Below, piece after piece: positions 17,462 to 26,504 of a stretch of DNA of 64,000 nt. The DNA lies in assembly GCF_006438915.1 (NCBI RefSeq), contig NZ_RCZE01000007.1:248001-312000 (forward strand), in the 5' to 3' direction. The DNA is from Pseudomonas arsenicoxydans (lineage in GTDB: Bacteria > Pseudomonadota > Gammaproteobacteria > Pseudomonadales > Pseudomonadaceae). How positions within the stretch are numbered: the first letter of the stretch is position 1; the number at the start of each line of letters is the position of its first letter. The notes below the pieces were generated by a model, which saw nothing but the letters and a program-made list of their open reading frames with translations, searched no databases and had not been told where the DNA came from. The translations under genes and the position numbers were made by a program.

Positions 17462-19144
17462 TTAAAGCGTCGAGAGGAAGGTGCTGTTGTTGGCTTGCCA
17501 TTCAGTGATGTCGAGGCGGATGCGCTTCTTGTCGAGCTTGCCGACACTGGTCTTGGGAATTTCAGTAACAAGGGCAATCTGACTAGGAATGGCCCACTTG
17601 CTCAGGTGCCCCAACTCCACGAATGGCTTGAGGTGTTCCTTGAGTTCCCGGGCCCCGATCTCATGCCCTTCGCGGATCACCAGGAGCGCGAACGGGCGTT
17701 CGCCCCACTGCGGATCGGCGATGCCCACCACTGCTACTTCGCGTACCGCCACGTGGCGACTGATCAGGTCTTCGAGGTCCAGGGACGAGATCCACTCACC
17801 ACCGGTCTTGATCACGTCCTTGATGCGGTCTCGAATATCGATCACGCCCATGGCGTCCAGCGTTGCCACGTCGCCGGTATGCAGCCAGCCCCCGGCCCAG
17901 AGCTCGGCGCCCTTCTGCGGTTCGTTGAAGTAACCCTCGGTGAGCCATGGCGCACGCAGTACGAGCTCGCCCTGGGTTTCGCCATCGGCGGGCAGGAAAT
18001 TGCCGTCGGTGTCGACGATCGCCGCCTCCACCAAGGGCCCCGGCACGCCGGCCTTGATGCGATACGTGGTGCGTTCATCTTCGCTGCCGGCCATCAACTC
18101 ATCGTTGAGGTGAGCACACGACACCAACGGCCCGGTTTCCGACATGCCGTAAGCCGCCGTCAACTGGATGCCCTTGCCCTTGGCCGCGTCGTACAGCGTG
18201 CGGTTCAGCGCACTGCCGCCGATGACGATTTTCCAGCCGCCGAAATCCGTGCCTTGCGCCGCCTTGGCGTTGAGGATCATTTGCAAAATGGTCGGTACGC
18301 AGTGGGAAAAGGTGACCTTCTCCTTGCGCCACAGCTCCACCAGGTATTCCGGGTCGTAACGGCCGGGATACACCTGCTTGAGCCCGAGCATGGTCGCCAC
18401 ATACGGCAAACCCCAGGCGTGCACATGGAACATCGGGGTGATCGGCATATACACGTCGCTGGTGCCCAGCAGGCGCACGCTGTCGATGGAGCCCATGATC
18501 GTCGACACACCCATGGTGTGCAGGACCAATTGCCGGTGGGTGAAATACACGCCTTTGGGATTACCGGTGGTACCGGTGGTGTAGAACGTGGTCGCGACGG
18601 AGTTTTCGTCGAAGTCCTGGAAGTCGTATTGCGCACTGGCTGCCGCCAGCAACTGCTCGTACTCGCCGATCAGGTTCGGCAGGTCGGCGGTTTTCTCTGG
18701 CAGGTCGGTCAGCAGCAGGGTCTTCTCGACCGTGGTCAGGTGCCCGGCAACCGCCTGGTAAAGCCCCACGAACTCGCTGTTGACCAGCACAAAACGGTCC
18801 TCGGCGTGGTTCATGGTGTAGAGGATCTGTTCCGGCGACAGGCGCACGTTGATGGTGTGAATCACCGCGCCGATCATCGGGATGGCGAACATGCATTCCA
18901 GGTAGCGATGGCTGTCCCAGTCCATCACCGCCACGGTATCCCCGGCCTTGACCCCGGCGGCCGTCAGCACGTTGGCCAGCCGCGCGACCCGTTCGATCAG
19001 GGTCGGATAGCTGTAGCGCAACTGGTCGCGGTAAATGATCTCGCGGGTTTTCTCGTAACGAGCGCCGGACATCAGCAGCCGCTTGATCAGCAGCGGATAC
19101 TGGTAAGCGCCTTCGGCTGGGGGGATAACGCGAGTCTGCAACAT
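17462..19144 (-). CDS. Medium/long-chain fatty-acid--CoA ligase (AlkK-like)
   Basis: 560 residues. ANL-superfamily motifs: the P-loop YTTGTTGNPKG (about 188-198), MFHVHAWGLPY, the YGMSETGP motif, GWLHTGDVATLD and a C-terminal TSVGKLDKK with the adenylation lysine. It activates carboxylic acids to acyl-CoA via acyl-AMP. Motif details (FHVHAWG, DVIKTGGEWIS) resemble AlkK and the P. putida ligase next to the same DUF1302/DUF1329/MalT genes (PP_0763, reported to act on medium-chain 3-hydroxy acids). The start ATG at 19144 has AGGGA upstream; the frame is open to 19189. Confidence 0.9.
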   Translation of the reverse strand: MLQTRVIPPAEGAYQYPLLIKRLLMSGARYEKTREIIYRDQLRYSYPTLIERVARLANVLTAAGVKAGDTVAVMDWDSHRYLECMFAIPMIGAVIHTINVRLSPEQILYTMNHAEDRFVLVNSEFVGLYQAVAGHLTTVEKTLLLTDLPEKTADLPNLIGEYEQLLAAASAQYDFQDFDENSVATTFYTTGTTGNPKGVYFTHRQLVLHTMGVSTIMGSIDSVRLLGTSDVYMPITPMFHVHAWGLPYVATMLGLKQVYPGRYDPEYLVELWRKEKVTFSHCVPTILQMILNAKAAQGTDFGGWKIVIGGSALNRTLYDAAKGKGIQLTAAYGMSETGPLVSCAHLNDELMAGSEDERTTYRIKAGVPGPLVEAAIVDTDGNFLPADGETQGELVLRAPWLTEGYFNEPQKGAELWAGGWLHTGDVATLDAMGVIDIRDRIKDVIKTGGEWISSLDLEDLISRHVAVREVAVVGIADPQWGERPFALLVIREGHEIGARELKEHLKPFVELGHLSKWAIPSQIALVTEIPKTSVGKLDKKRIRLDITEWQANNSTFLSTL

Positions 19145-19297
19145 ATGAATCCCTTTTCTGGCTGCACGGTGTTGGCTGAATGAAAGCACTTTAGTGCCCT
19201 TCGATGTCAGCCAAATCAGCCAAAGGAATGATTTGCAGAGCCGTACAAATGCTAGCTTTGCGCCAGCATTTGCAGGATATCGAGGATCAATCCGCTA

Positions 19298-19927
19298 TCA
19301 ATGCATCTCGGTGAACGCGAGTTTCACGCCGATGGCGATCAGCACCACACCCATGGTGCGGTCGAACCAGTGGCCCATGCGGGCGAAACCGGCGCGCACA
19401 CGCTGTTGGCTGAACAGCCGCGCCACCAGGCAAAACCACAGCGCCGTCGCCGCCGCGAGGTAAACCCCGTAACCGGCTTGTACCGCCAGCGGCGTGTGCG
19501 GGTTGATGACCACGGTGAACAACGAGAGGAAGAACAGCGTGGCTTTCGGGTTCAGGCCGTTGGTCACGAAACCGGAAGTGAACGCGCCACGGGCGGTGCG
19601 CTCGCCGACTTCCTTGTGCAGGTTGTCATCGACAGCCTTGGCCGGTTGCGCGCGCAGGGCCTTGTAGCCGATGTACAGCAGGTACGCGGCGGCAGCCCAT
19701 TTCAGCGCATTGAACAGCACGATCGACTGGGACACGATCAGGCCGATGCCGAGCAGCGAATAGCCGACGTGGAGGAAAATGGCGGTGCCGACGCCGAGCG
19801 CCGTCCAGGTGCCGGCGCGCCGACCGTGGGTCACGCTTTCACGCACCACCACGGCAAAGTCCGGGCCGGGACTGGCCACGGCGAGCAAGTGAATCAGGGC
19901 AACGGTCAAGAACTCTGTCCAGTACAT
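19298..19927 (-). CDS. LysE/RhtB family amino-acid exporter
   Basis: 209 residues with about six membrane helices and the family signature SPGPDFAVVV at residues 19-28. LysE/RhtB proteins export amino acids or derivatives across the inner membrane. The ATG at 19927 has a perfect GGAG site; the frame extends upstream only through a REP-like repeat. The substrate is unknown. Confidence 0.88.
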   Translation of the reverse strand: MYWTEFLTVALIHLLAVASPGPDFAVVVRESVTHGRRAGTWTALGVGTAIFLHVGYSLLGIGLIVSQSIVLFNALKWAAAAYLLYIGYKALRAQPAKAVDDNLHKEVGERTARGAFTSGFVTNGLNPKATLFFLSLFTVVINPHTPLAVQAGYGVYLAAATALWFCLVARLFSQQRVRAGFARMGHWFDRTMGVVLIAIGVKLAFTEMH

Positions 19928-19982
19928 GGGGGCTCCTTTTGGGTATATCGGCCAATTGGTATTTTCAGCATTAACTTCACAC

Positions 19983-20116
19983 CTGTGGCGAGGGGGCTTG
20001 CCCCCGTTGGGTCGCGAAGCGGCCCCATTCGGGACAGATACAACTTGTCGGGTGTATCGAGTGGCTGAATTTACGACTGCTGCGCAGCCGAACGGGGGCA
20101 AGCCCCCTCGCCACAG
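19983..20116. repeat. Paired inverted repeat (CTGTGGCGAGGGGGCTTGCC type)
   Basis: CTGTGGCGAGGGGGCTTGCC and its inverse flank a spacer of about 80 bases. The sequence family differs from the GGGAGCGGGCTTGCTCGCG REPs but the architecture is the same. It lies between the divergent LysE and hprA genes. Confidence 0.88.
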
Positions 20117-20226
20117 TGTTCCCTCACCACAGGTTTTGTGCCAATCCTGCCAGTGGGTAACCATTTGTTTCATCTGGTAGGCTCGGCAGATTACGCCTTC
20201 AGTTCAATGCACAAAAGGTACAGTTG

Positions 20227-21192
20227 ATGACGAACTCTCGCCGCGCCGTTTTCCTCGACCACCCGTCCCTGGACCTCGGCGACCTCGATCTCGGCCCGCT
20301 GCGTGATTGCTTCGACGACTTGCAGCTGTTCGCCCAGACCACGCCGGAGCAAGTGATCGAACGCCTTAAAGGCACCACGGTGGCCATCAGCAACAAGATC
20401 CTGATCAACGCCGACGCCATCGCCGCCAGCCCCGACCTGAAGCTGATCCTGATCACCGCCACCGGCACCAACAACGTCGATCTCGCCGCCGCCCGCGCCC
20501 ATGGCGTTACCGTTTGCAACTGCCAGGGTTACGGCACTCCGTCGGTGGCGCAGCACACAATCATGTTGCTGCTCAACCTCGCCACGCGCCTGGCCGACTA
20601 TCAAAAAGCCGTGGGTGAAGGTCGCTGGCAACAGGCGAAACAGTTCTGCCTGCTGGATTACCCGATTGTCGAACTGCAAGGCAAAACCCTCGGCCTGCTC
20701 GGTCATGGGGAACTGGGTGGCGCGGTCGCACGGCTGGCCGAAGCATTCGGCATGCGCGTGTTGCTGGGGCAGATCCCGGGTCGCCCGGCCCGGCCGGATC
20801 GTTTGCCGCTGGATCAACTGTTGCCGCAGGTCGACGCCCTCACCCTGCACTGCCCACTCAATGAACACACCCGTCACTTCATCGGCGCCCGTGAACTGGC
20901 CTCGATGAAACCCGGCGCCTTCGTGGTCAATACCGCTCGCGGTGGTTTGATCGATGAGCAAGCGCTGGCCGATGCCTTGCGCAACGGTCATCTGGGCGGC
21001 GCGGCCACCGATGTGCTGAGCGTCGAGCCACCGACCGCCGGCAATCCTTTACTGGCGGCTGACATCCCGCGCTTGATCGTCACCCCGCACAACGCCTGGG
21101 GCAGTCGCGAAGCACGGCAACGAATCGTGGGACAGTTGACCGAAAATGCGCAGGCTTACTTCAGCGGTACAGCGCTGCGGGTCGTCAGTTGA
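20227..21192 (+). CDS. hprA: D-2-hydroxyacid dehydrogenase (hydroxypyruvate/glycerate type)
   Basis: 321 residues. The nucleotide-binding loop is GLLGHGELGGAV (about 156-167). The catalytic Arg238 (NTARGGLID), Glu267 (SVEPP) and His288 (TPHNAWG) are all present. The family reduces 2-keto acids such as hydroxypyruvate with NAD(P)H in the cytoplasm. An ATG at 20227 directly follows an in-frame TTG; I use the ATG. The following rsmC gene is 33 bases downstream, the same order as in P. aeruginosa. Confidence 0.9.
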   Translation: MTNSRRAVFLDHPSLDLGDLDLGPLRDCFDDLQLFAQTTPEQVIERLKGTTVAISNKILINADAIAASPDLKLILITATGTNNVDLAAARAHGVTVCNCQGYGTPSVAQHTIMLLLNLATRLADYQKAVGEGRWQQAKQFCLLDYPIVELQGKTLGLLGHGELGGAVARLAEAFGMRVLLGQIPGRPARPDRLPLDQLLPQVDALTLHCPLNEHTRHFIGARELASMKPGAFVVNTARGGLIDEQALADALRNGHLGGAATDVLSVEPPTAGNPLLAADIPRLIVTPHNAWGSREARQRIVGQLTENAQAYFSGTALRVVS

Positions 21193-21225
21193 TAAACTGC
21201 CGCACTTTTTTTCAAGGAGCAGAGT

Positions 21226-22224
21226 ATGGATCCGCGCAGTGAAGTACTGCTTCGTCAGCCCGAGTTGTTCCAGGGTTCGGTGTTGTTGGCCGGTTTGCCC
21301 GCCGACGATCTGCTGGGCCGACTGCCCGCTGCCCACGGTTGGTGCTGGCACGCCGGCGATCAGGCCGCGCTGGACGCCCGTTTCCCCGAGCGCAGCCATT
21401 TTGGCGTGAACGCCCCCGAGCGTGAGTTCGAGACGGCGGTGGTGTTTCTGCCCAAGTCCAAGGACCTGACCGATTACATCCTCAACGCCCTCGCCTCGCG
21501 CCTGGCTGGCCGTGAGCTGTATCTGGTGGGTGAAAAACGCAGCGGTATTGAAGGCGCAGCCAAACAACTGAACCCGTTCGGCAAGCCGCGCAAGCTCGAC
21601 AGCGCCCGTCATTGCCAGCTCTGGCTGGTCACCGTGGCCAACGCACCTGAAGCCAAATCGCTGGAAAGCCTGGCGCAGACATACGAATTGCCGTTGGCCG
21701 AAGGGCCATTGAAGGTCATCAGCCTGCCGGGCGTGTTCAGCCACGGTCGGCTGGATCGCGGCAGCGCGCTGCTGTTGGAGCACCTGGACAAATTGCCGAG
21801 CGGCCACTTGCTGGACTTCGGTTGCGGCGCCGGCGTGTTGGGCGCCGCGGTGAAGCGTCGTTATCCGCACAATCAGGTGACGTTGCTCGATGTCGATGCG
21901 TTTGCCGCGGCCAGCAGTCGCCTGACCCTGGCCGCCAATGGTCTGGAAGCCGACGTGATTACCGGCGACGGCATCGACGCCGCACCGATGGGTTTGAGTG
22001 CGATTTTGAGCAACCCGCCGTTCCATGTCGGCGTCCACACCGACTACTTCGCTACGGAGAACTTGCTGCGAAAAGCAGCCAAACATCTGAAAAACGGTGG
22101 CGAACTACGCTTGGTCGCCAACAGCTTCCTGAAGTATCAACCGCTGATTGAAGAGCACCTCGGCGTGTGTGCAATCAAGGCCGAGGGACAGGGTTTCAGA
22201 ATCTACCGGGCCAAACGCCACTGA
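21226..22224 (+). CDS. rsmC: 16S rRNA (guanine-N2)-methyltransferase RsmC
   Basis: 332 residues. RsmC methylates G1207 of 16S rRNA with SAM. It has the double-domain layout: a degenerate N-terminal domain (1-165) and a catalytic C-terminal domain with motif I LDFGCGAGVLG (196-206) and the NPPF tetrapeptide (263-266). An AAGGAGCAGAGT ribosome binding site precedes the ATG. Confidence 0.92.
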   Translation: MDPRSEVLLRQPELFQGSVLLAGLPADDLLGRLPAAHGWCWHAGDQAALDARFPERSHFGVNAPEREFETAVVFLPKSKDLTDYILNALASRLAGRELYLVGEKRSGIEGAAKQLNPFGKPRKLDSARHCQLWLVTVANAPEAKSLESLAQTYELPLAEGPLKVISLPGVFSHGRLDRGSALLLEHLDKLPSGHLLDFGCGAGVLGAAVKRRYPHNQVTLLDVDAFAAASSRLTLAANGLEADVITGDGIDAAPMGLSAILSNPPFHVGVHTDYFATENLLRKAAKHLKNGGELRLVANSFLKYQPLIEEHLGVCAIKAEGQGFRIYRAKRH

Positions 22225-22254
22225 GAAATAAGTGCTTGCCTAACGGATTTCGCC

Positions 22255-22481
22255 TAGGCAGAATCCGCTCCGTCCTAGGGGAGTAGTCTCCCACGAGCGC
22301 CATGCTCGTCCGGCATACGTCAACATACTTGGTCCTCAGACCATGGCGTATGCGACCCAAGCGTCCGCATCAAACGGATCGCAGGGTTTGACAAGACCTA
22401 TGACACGAACACCTTACCCGGGGCGGGAAGGCTGTACGTGTCATAGCCGTGTCGACCCGCCCCTTAGGAAAAACCCTGATG
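22255..22481 (+). promoter_or_regulatory. yybP-ykoY manganese riboswitch
   Basis: The conserved GGGGAGTAG element is at 22278-22286, with a short ACGAGC/GCTCGT hairpin (22293-22309) and a second arm with GCATACGTCAACATAC (from 22313) closed by CGTATGC. These are hallmarks of the Mn2+-sensing yybP-ykoY class, which typically controls UPF0016/TMEM165 and MntP genes. Downstream, CTATGACACG (22398-22407) pairs perfectly with CGTGTCATAG (22437-22446), while GGGGCGGG (22420-22427) pairs perfectly with CCCGCCCC (22456-22463), directly beside the ribosome binding site (AGGA, 22466-22469). The two pairings are interleaved, so they look like alternative states acting on translation. Confidence 0.88.
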
Positions 22482-23063
22482 ATGCTGGATTCACTTCTCG
22501 TTCCTACCGCAATCGTTGCCTTGGCCGAAATCGGCGACAAGACGCAACTGCTCGCGCTCATTCTCGCTGCCCGCTTTCGCAAACCATGGCCGATCATCGC
22601 CGGCATCGTCGCCGCGACCCTGGCCAACCACGCAGCCGCCGGTGCGGTCGGTGCCTGGTTCGGCAGCTTCTTCTCGAATGCGACGCTGCACTGGATCCTG
22701 GCCGCCAGCTTCACCGCGACTGCGTTGTGGACCCTGGTGCCGGACAAGATGGACGACGACGTCAGCACCGCGCGCAAGTTTGGCCCCTTCCTGACCACGC
22801 TTATTGCATTCTTCCTGGCAGAAATGGGCGACAAAACCCAGGTCGCTACGGTGATGCTGGCGGCGCAATACCCGGATCTGTGGCTGGTCATCATCGGCAC
22901 CACCGCCGGCATGCTGATTGCCAACGTACCGGTGGTACTGGCCGGCAACTTTGCGGCGGACAAACTGCCATTGACCCTGATCCGTCGACTGGCGGCGTCG
23001 GCGTTCTTCATCCTGGCGATTGTTGCGGTATACAAGGCGATGCAGAGCAGCGGCTGGGTTTAA
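22479..23063 (+). CDS. UPF0016/TMEM165-family manganese exporter
   Basis: 194 residues, about six membrane helices in two homologous halves. Each half has the family signature E-x-G-D-K-T-Q: AEIGDKTQL (residues 16-24) and AEMGDKTQV (about 112-120). The acidic motifs bind the cation. The riboswitch just upstream supports Mn2+ as the substrate and export as the role. The ATG at 22479 (followed at once by a second ATG at 22482) is nine bases from AGGA; a GTG at 22449 lies inside the regulatory hairpins and is rejected. Confidence 0.92.
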   Translation: MMLDSLLVPTAIVALAEIGDKTQLLALILAARFRKPWPIIAGIVAATLANHAAAGAVGAWFGSFFSNATLHWILAASFTATALWTLVPDKMDDDVSTARKFGPFLTTLIAFFLAEMGDKTQVATVMLAAQYPDLWLVIIGTTAGMLIANVPVVLAGNFAADKLPLTLIRRLAASAFFILAIVAVYKAMQSSGWV

Positions 23064-23085
23064 CCCGGTAGACCGCGTCATCGTT

Positions 23086-23180
23086 CTTCGCGAGCAAGCC
23101 CGCTCCCACAATTGATCTTCAGTGAACACAGCATTTGTGTACAAAAAAGAACCAATGTGGGAGCGGGCTTGCTCGCGAAG
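23086..23180. repeat. REPIN (GGGAGCGGGCTTGCTCGCG type)
   Basis: CTTCGCGAGCAAGCCCGCTC and its inverse face each other around an AT-rich spacer, between the convergent UPF0016 and M48 protease genes. Confidence 0.93.
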
Positions 23181-23203
23181 GCGTCAGCAGCTTCACTAAA
23201 GCT

Positions 23204-24019
23204 TCAGGATTTACGCGCGTTCTCGTACAACGGCATCACCTTCGGAATCGCCGCCTGCAATGCCGCGGTCCGGCTGCTGGAAGACGGGTGAGTGCTGAGA
23301 AACTCCGGTGGCGCCCCCTCATCAGCCTTGCTCATTTTTTCCCACAGGGTGATCGCCGCATTCGGGTTGTAACCCGCACGCGCCGCCAGTTCCAGGCCGA
23401 TCAGGTCAGCTTCGTTTTCGTTGGTGCGACTGTTGGGCAAGGTCATCAACAGGTTCACGCCGTTATTCCCCACCTCGACAATCGCTGCCGGCGCTCCCGC
23501 CGCTATCGCCAGTTGCTGCGCGATACTCAATCCGTAGGATTTGGAAAGCGCCTCACGGCCGTGCTCGCGCAAGGCGTGGGCGATTTCATGCCCCATCACC
23601 GCGGCCAGTTCGTCGTCCGTCAGTTGCAGCTTATCGATCAGCCCGGTGTACACAATGATCTTGCCGCCAGGGCCGCAGTTGGCGTTGAGCTCATCGCTCT
23701 TGATCAGATTGACCTCCCACTGCCATTGCGCCGCATCCGGGCGAAATGTGGGCGCCTGGGCAATCAGCCGATCAGCAATTGCCTGAACGCGCGCGGCCTC
23801 GGTACTGGTCTTGTCGAGGATGTTTTTGCTGCTCGCATCCCCCACGGTCTGCTTGTAGTCCTGTGCGTAGGCTTGATTGACCTGTGCGCTCGATAACAAT
23901 GTGGTCATGTGTTGCTGGCGAACAACGCCGACTTCACCTGCGCTGGTCGTGTTGACGGTCTCGCAGCCGCCCAGCAGCAAGGCTGCCCCCAACACGCACG
24001 CCACCAGAGACTTGTTCAT
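23204..24019 (-). CDS. M48-family metalloprotease lipoprotein (LoiP/YggG-like)
   Basis: 271 residues. The lipobox LLGGC gives Cys19. The zinc site is HEIAH at 144-148, with the third ligand in NENEADLIGLE. It is a lipid-anchored metallopeptidase facing the periplasm, likely part of envelope quality control as with E. coli LoiP and BepA. The ATG at 24019 is preceded by GGAG; the GTG one codon earlier is less likely. It is divergent from the chemoreceptor gene. Confidence 0.9.
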   Translation of the reverse strand: MNKSLVACVLGAALLLGGCETVNTTSAGEVGVVRQQHMTTLLSSAQVNQAYAQDYKQTVGDASSKNILDKTSTEAARVQAIADRLIAQAPTFRPDAAQWQWEVNLIKSDELNANCGPGGKIIVYTGLIDKLQLTDDELAAVMGHEIAHALREHGREALSKSYGLSIAQQLAIAAGAPAAIVEVGNNGVNLLMTLPNSRTNENEADLIGLELAARAGYNPNAAITLWEKMSKADEGAPPEFLSTHPSSSSRTAALQAAIPKVMPLYENARKS

Positions 24020-24232
24020 CACGGCACTCCTATAAAGCCGTCACCCGACTCGGGACGACGGCTGCAGCAAAAAATTCATACAGCACTGACTGCCCTGCCG
24101 CACAAAGGTTCGGCACCTTTCTGATTGCGACACGGGCACGTCCAAAACAGTCATTTCTCCAGCCCCTGCTCATGGCTGCTCGCCCCCTTGCCGATACACC
24201 AGCGCAGACGTCCTCTTGCGTGCGGAGCACCC

Positions 24233-26374
24233 ATGAAATTCAAGTCGATCCAGTTTTCCGTGGCTGCCCTCGCTGGCGCCATCGTTCTCAGCGTAGTCGC
24301 AGCGTTAGTGGTGTACGCGCTATTTTCCGGCGCACGAACGCAAGACATGGTCCAGCAACGGACCCAGGCACAATTCGAGCAAGTCATCGAACAGCGCCTG
24401 ACCTCCCTGGCGCAAACCCAGGTCAGCCAGATTCAGCGTGAACTCGAAGCGCCCCTGCTGATTGCCGGTGGACTGGTGCGGGTCAACGCCCTGATCGGCA
24501 CGCCGGGGCCCGATGGCCAGCCGCAGCTGAATGTGAGCCGCGAGCAGTTGATCAGCCTGATCAAGGAAACCGTGGTCAAGAACCCGAAGATCCTCGGCAC
24601 TTACATTGGCTGGGAAAAGAACGCCCTCGACCACAACGATGCCGCCTATATCGACACCAAAGTGACCGGCATCGACACCAGCAACGGGCGCTTTCTGCCG
24701 TGGTGGTTCCGCAACGATGACGGCACCCTCGGCCTGGACAAACTGGTGGACGTCGACGACCAGAAAACCCTGTCCACCGGCGTGCGCGCCAGCGAGTACT
24801 ACCTGTGCTCCAAGGAAACCAAAAAATCCTGCGTGATCGATCCGGCGCCCTACAAGGTCGGCGACAAAATCGTCATGCTCGCCTCCTTTATTGAACCGAT
24901 CATGCTCAACGGCGCCTTCCAGGGCATCGTCGGCGCCGACCTGTCGGTGAACTTCATTCAGGAAATGCTCCTCGGCGCGAACCAGAAACTGTACAGCGGC
25001 GCAGGGGAAATGGCGTTGATCGGCGGTAACGGCCGGATCGTGGCCTACACCAAGGACCCGAGTAAATTTGGCGAGAAGGTCAGTGACATCCTCGACAGCC
25101 AGCAGATCGCCAACATGAGCAATCTCAAGCGTGGCGAAGTGACCTATACCGTCGACAAGGCCCACGACCGGATCGAGTTGTACCTGCCGTTCGGCATCGG
25201 CCAGACCGATGCGCGCTGGACCCTGATGCTGCAATTGCCGCTGAACGCGGTGATGGCCGACCTGCAAAAACTCCAGGGCGACCTCAACGCCCAGCGCAAA
25301 TCCGACACCTTCGGCATGGCCATGGTCGGTTTGCTGATCGCCGGTATCGGCTTGCTGGTGATCTGGCTGGTGGGCCACGGTATCGCGCGCCCGCTCAAGC
25401 AAATGGTGGCGATGCTCGACGACATAGCCAAAGGTGAAGGCGACCTGACGCGCCGTCTCACCAGCGATCGTGCGGACGAACTGGGCTCGATTGCCAACGG
25501 CTTCAATACGTTCCTGGCCAAGTTGCAGGCGATGATCACCCAGGTCGTGACGTCGGTGCAGAGTGTCAGTGATTCGTCGGAACACACCGCCGACATCGCT
25601 ATCCGCACCAACATCGGCGTGCAGAAGCAAATGGCCGAGATTGATCAGGTGGCCACGGCGGTGCATGAAATGACCGCCACCGCCCAGGACGTAGCGCGCA
25701 ACGCGACCCAGGCCGCGCAAGCCGCCAGCCATGCCGACCAGGCGGCGGCGCAGGGCATGCAGATCGTGCGGGACACCTCGAATTCGATTGGCGTGCTGGC
25801 CGTGGAAATCGGCAAGGCTGTGGGTGTGGTGCAAACCCTGGCCAAGGACAGCGAAAACATCAACGCGATCCTCACGGCCATTCGCGGGATCGCCGAGCAG
25901 ACTAACCTGCTGGCCTTGAACGCAGCCATCGAAGCGGCCCGCGCCGGCGAACAGGGCCGTGGTTTTGCGGTGGTGGCCGATGAAGTGCGCAACCTCGCGC
26001 AGAAAACCCAGAAAGCCACCGAAGAAATCCAGACCATGATCCAGCAACTGCAACAAGGCACCCGCGACGTGGTGCGGGTCATGGAGGACAGTCAGAATCG
26101 CACGGACGAAAGCGTGCAGCACGCGGCGAAAGCCGCCGAGGCGCTGGAGACCATTACTCAGGCAGTGTCGGTGATCAACGACATGAACACGCAGATCGCC
26201 AGCGCGGCCGAGGAACAGAGCGCGGTGGCGGACGACATCAACCGTAACGTGATCAACATTGGGCAAGTGGCCAATGAAGTGGCTGGCGGAGCGGATGAGT
26301 CGAGCGCGGCGAGTGCGGACCTGACCAAGCTGGCTGAACAGCAGCGGCGGTTGATCAATCAGTTCAAGGTTTGA
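24233..26374 (+). CDS. Methyl-accepting chemotaxis protein with large periplasmic Cache-type sensor
   Basis: 713 residues. Membrane helix 1 is at about 7-29, a periplasmic domain of roughly 330 residues has double-Cache features (GTYIGWEKN, GRFLPWWFRNDDG), and membrane helix 2 (GMAMVGLLIAGIGLLVIWLV) is at about 360-380. A HAMP domain and the signalling hairpin with the invariant tip (GIAEQTNLLALNAAIEAARA) follow. There is no C-terminal CheR-binding pentapeptide. The location next to the M48 gene matches P. aeruginosa PctD (PA4633), a choline/acetylcholine receptor; the ligand here is inferred from position only. The start at 24233 has GGAG upstream. Confidence 0.9.
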   Translation: MKFKSIQFSVAALAGAIVLSVVAALVVYALFSGARTQDMVQQRTQAQFEQVIEQRLTSLAQTQVSQIQRELEAPLLIAGGLVRVNALIGTPGPDGQPQLNVSREQLISLIKETVVKNPKILGTYIGWEKNALDHNDAAYIDTKVTGIDTSNGRFLPWWFRNDDGTLGLDKLVDVDDQKTLSTGVRASEYYLCSKETKKSCVIDPAPYKVGDKIVMLASFIEPIMLNGAFQGIVGADLSVNFIQEMLLGANQKLYSGAGEMALIGGNGRIVAYTKDPSKFGEKVSDILDSQQIANMSNLKRGEVTYTVDKAHDRIELYLPFGIGQTDARWTLMLQLPLNAVMADLQKLQGDLNAQRKSDTFGMAMVGLLIAGIGLLVIWLVGHGIARPLKQMVAMLDDIAKGEGDLTRRLTSDRADELGSIANGFNTFLAKLQAMITQVVTSVQSVSDSSEHTADIAIRTNIGVQKQMAEIDQVATAVHEMTATAQDVARNATQAAQAASHADQAAAQGMQIVRDTSNSIGVLAVEIGKAVGVVQTLAKDSENINAILTAIRGIAEQTNLLALNAAIEAARAGEQGRGFAVVADEVRNLAQKTQKATEEIQTMIQQLQQGTRDVVRVMEDSQNRTDESVQHAAKAAEALETITQAVSVINDMNTQIASAAEEQSAVADDINRNVINIGQVANEVAGGADESSAASADLTKLAEQQRRLINQFKV

Positions 26375-26380
26375 TCCGAA

Positions 26381-26485
26381 GGCCCCTTCGCGAGCAAGCC
26401 CGCTCCCACATTAAATCTCCGTGGTTCGCATATTTTGTAATCACTGGAGATCAAATGTGGGAGCGGGCTTGCTCGCGAAGGGGCC
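26381..26485. repeat. REPIN (GGGAGCGGGCTTGCTCGCG type)
   Basis: GGCCCCTTCGCGAGCAAGCC and its inverse (ending GAAGGGGCC) flank an AT-rich spacer; the element starts six bases after the chemoreceptor stop and lies between convergent genes. Confidence 0.93.
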
Positions 26486-26504
26486 GGAACAGTCACCCCA
26501 TCAA

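Noticed and set aside
17420..19183. 587-codon plus-strand frame opposite the acyl-CoA ligase
   Set aside because: The minus strand has all ANL-family motifs; the plus-strand frame has none.
24320..26266. 648-codon minus-strand frame opposite the chemoreceptor
   Set aside because: His- and Gly-rich shadow frame of the MCP gene without domain features.
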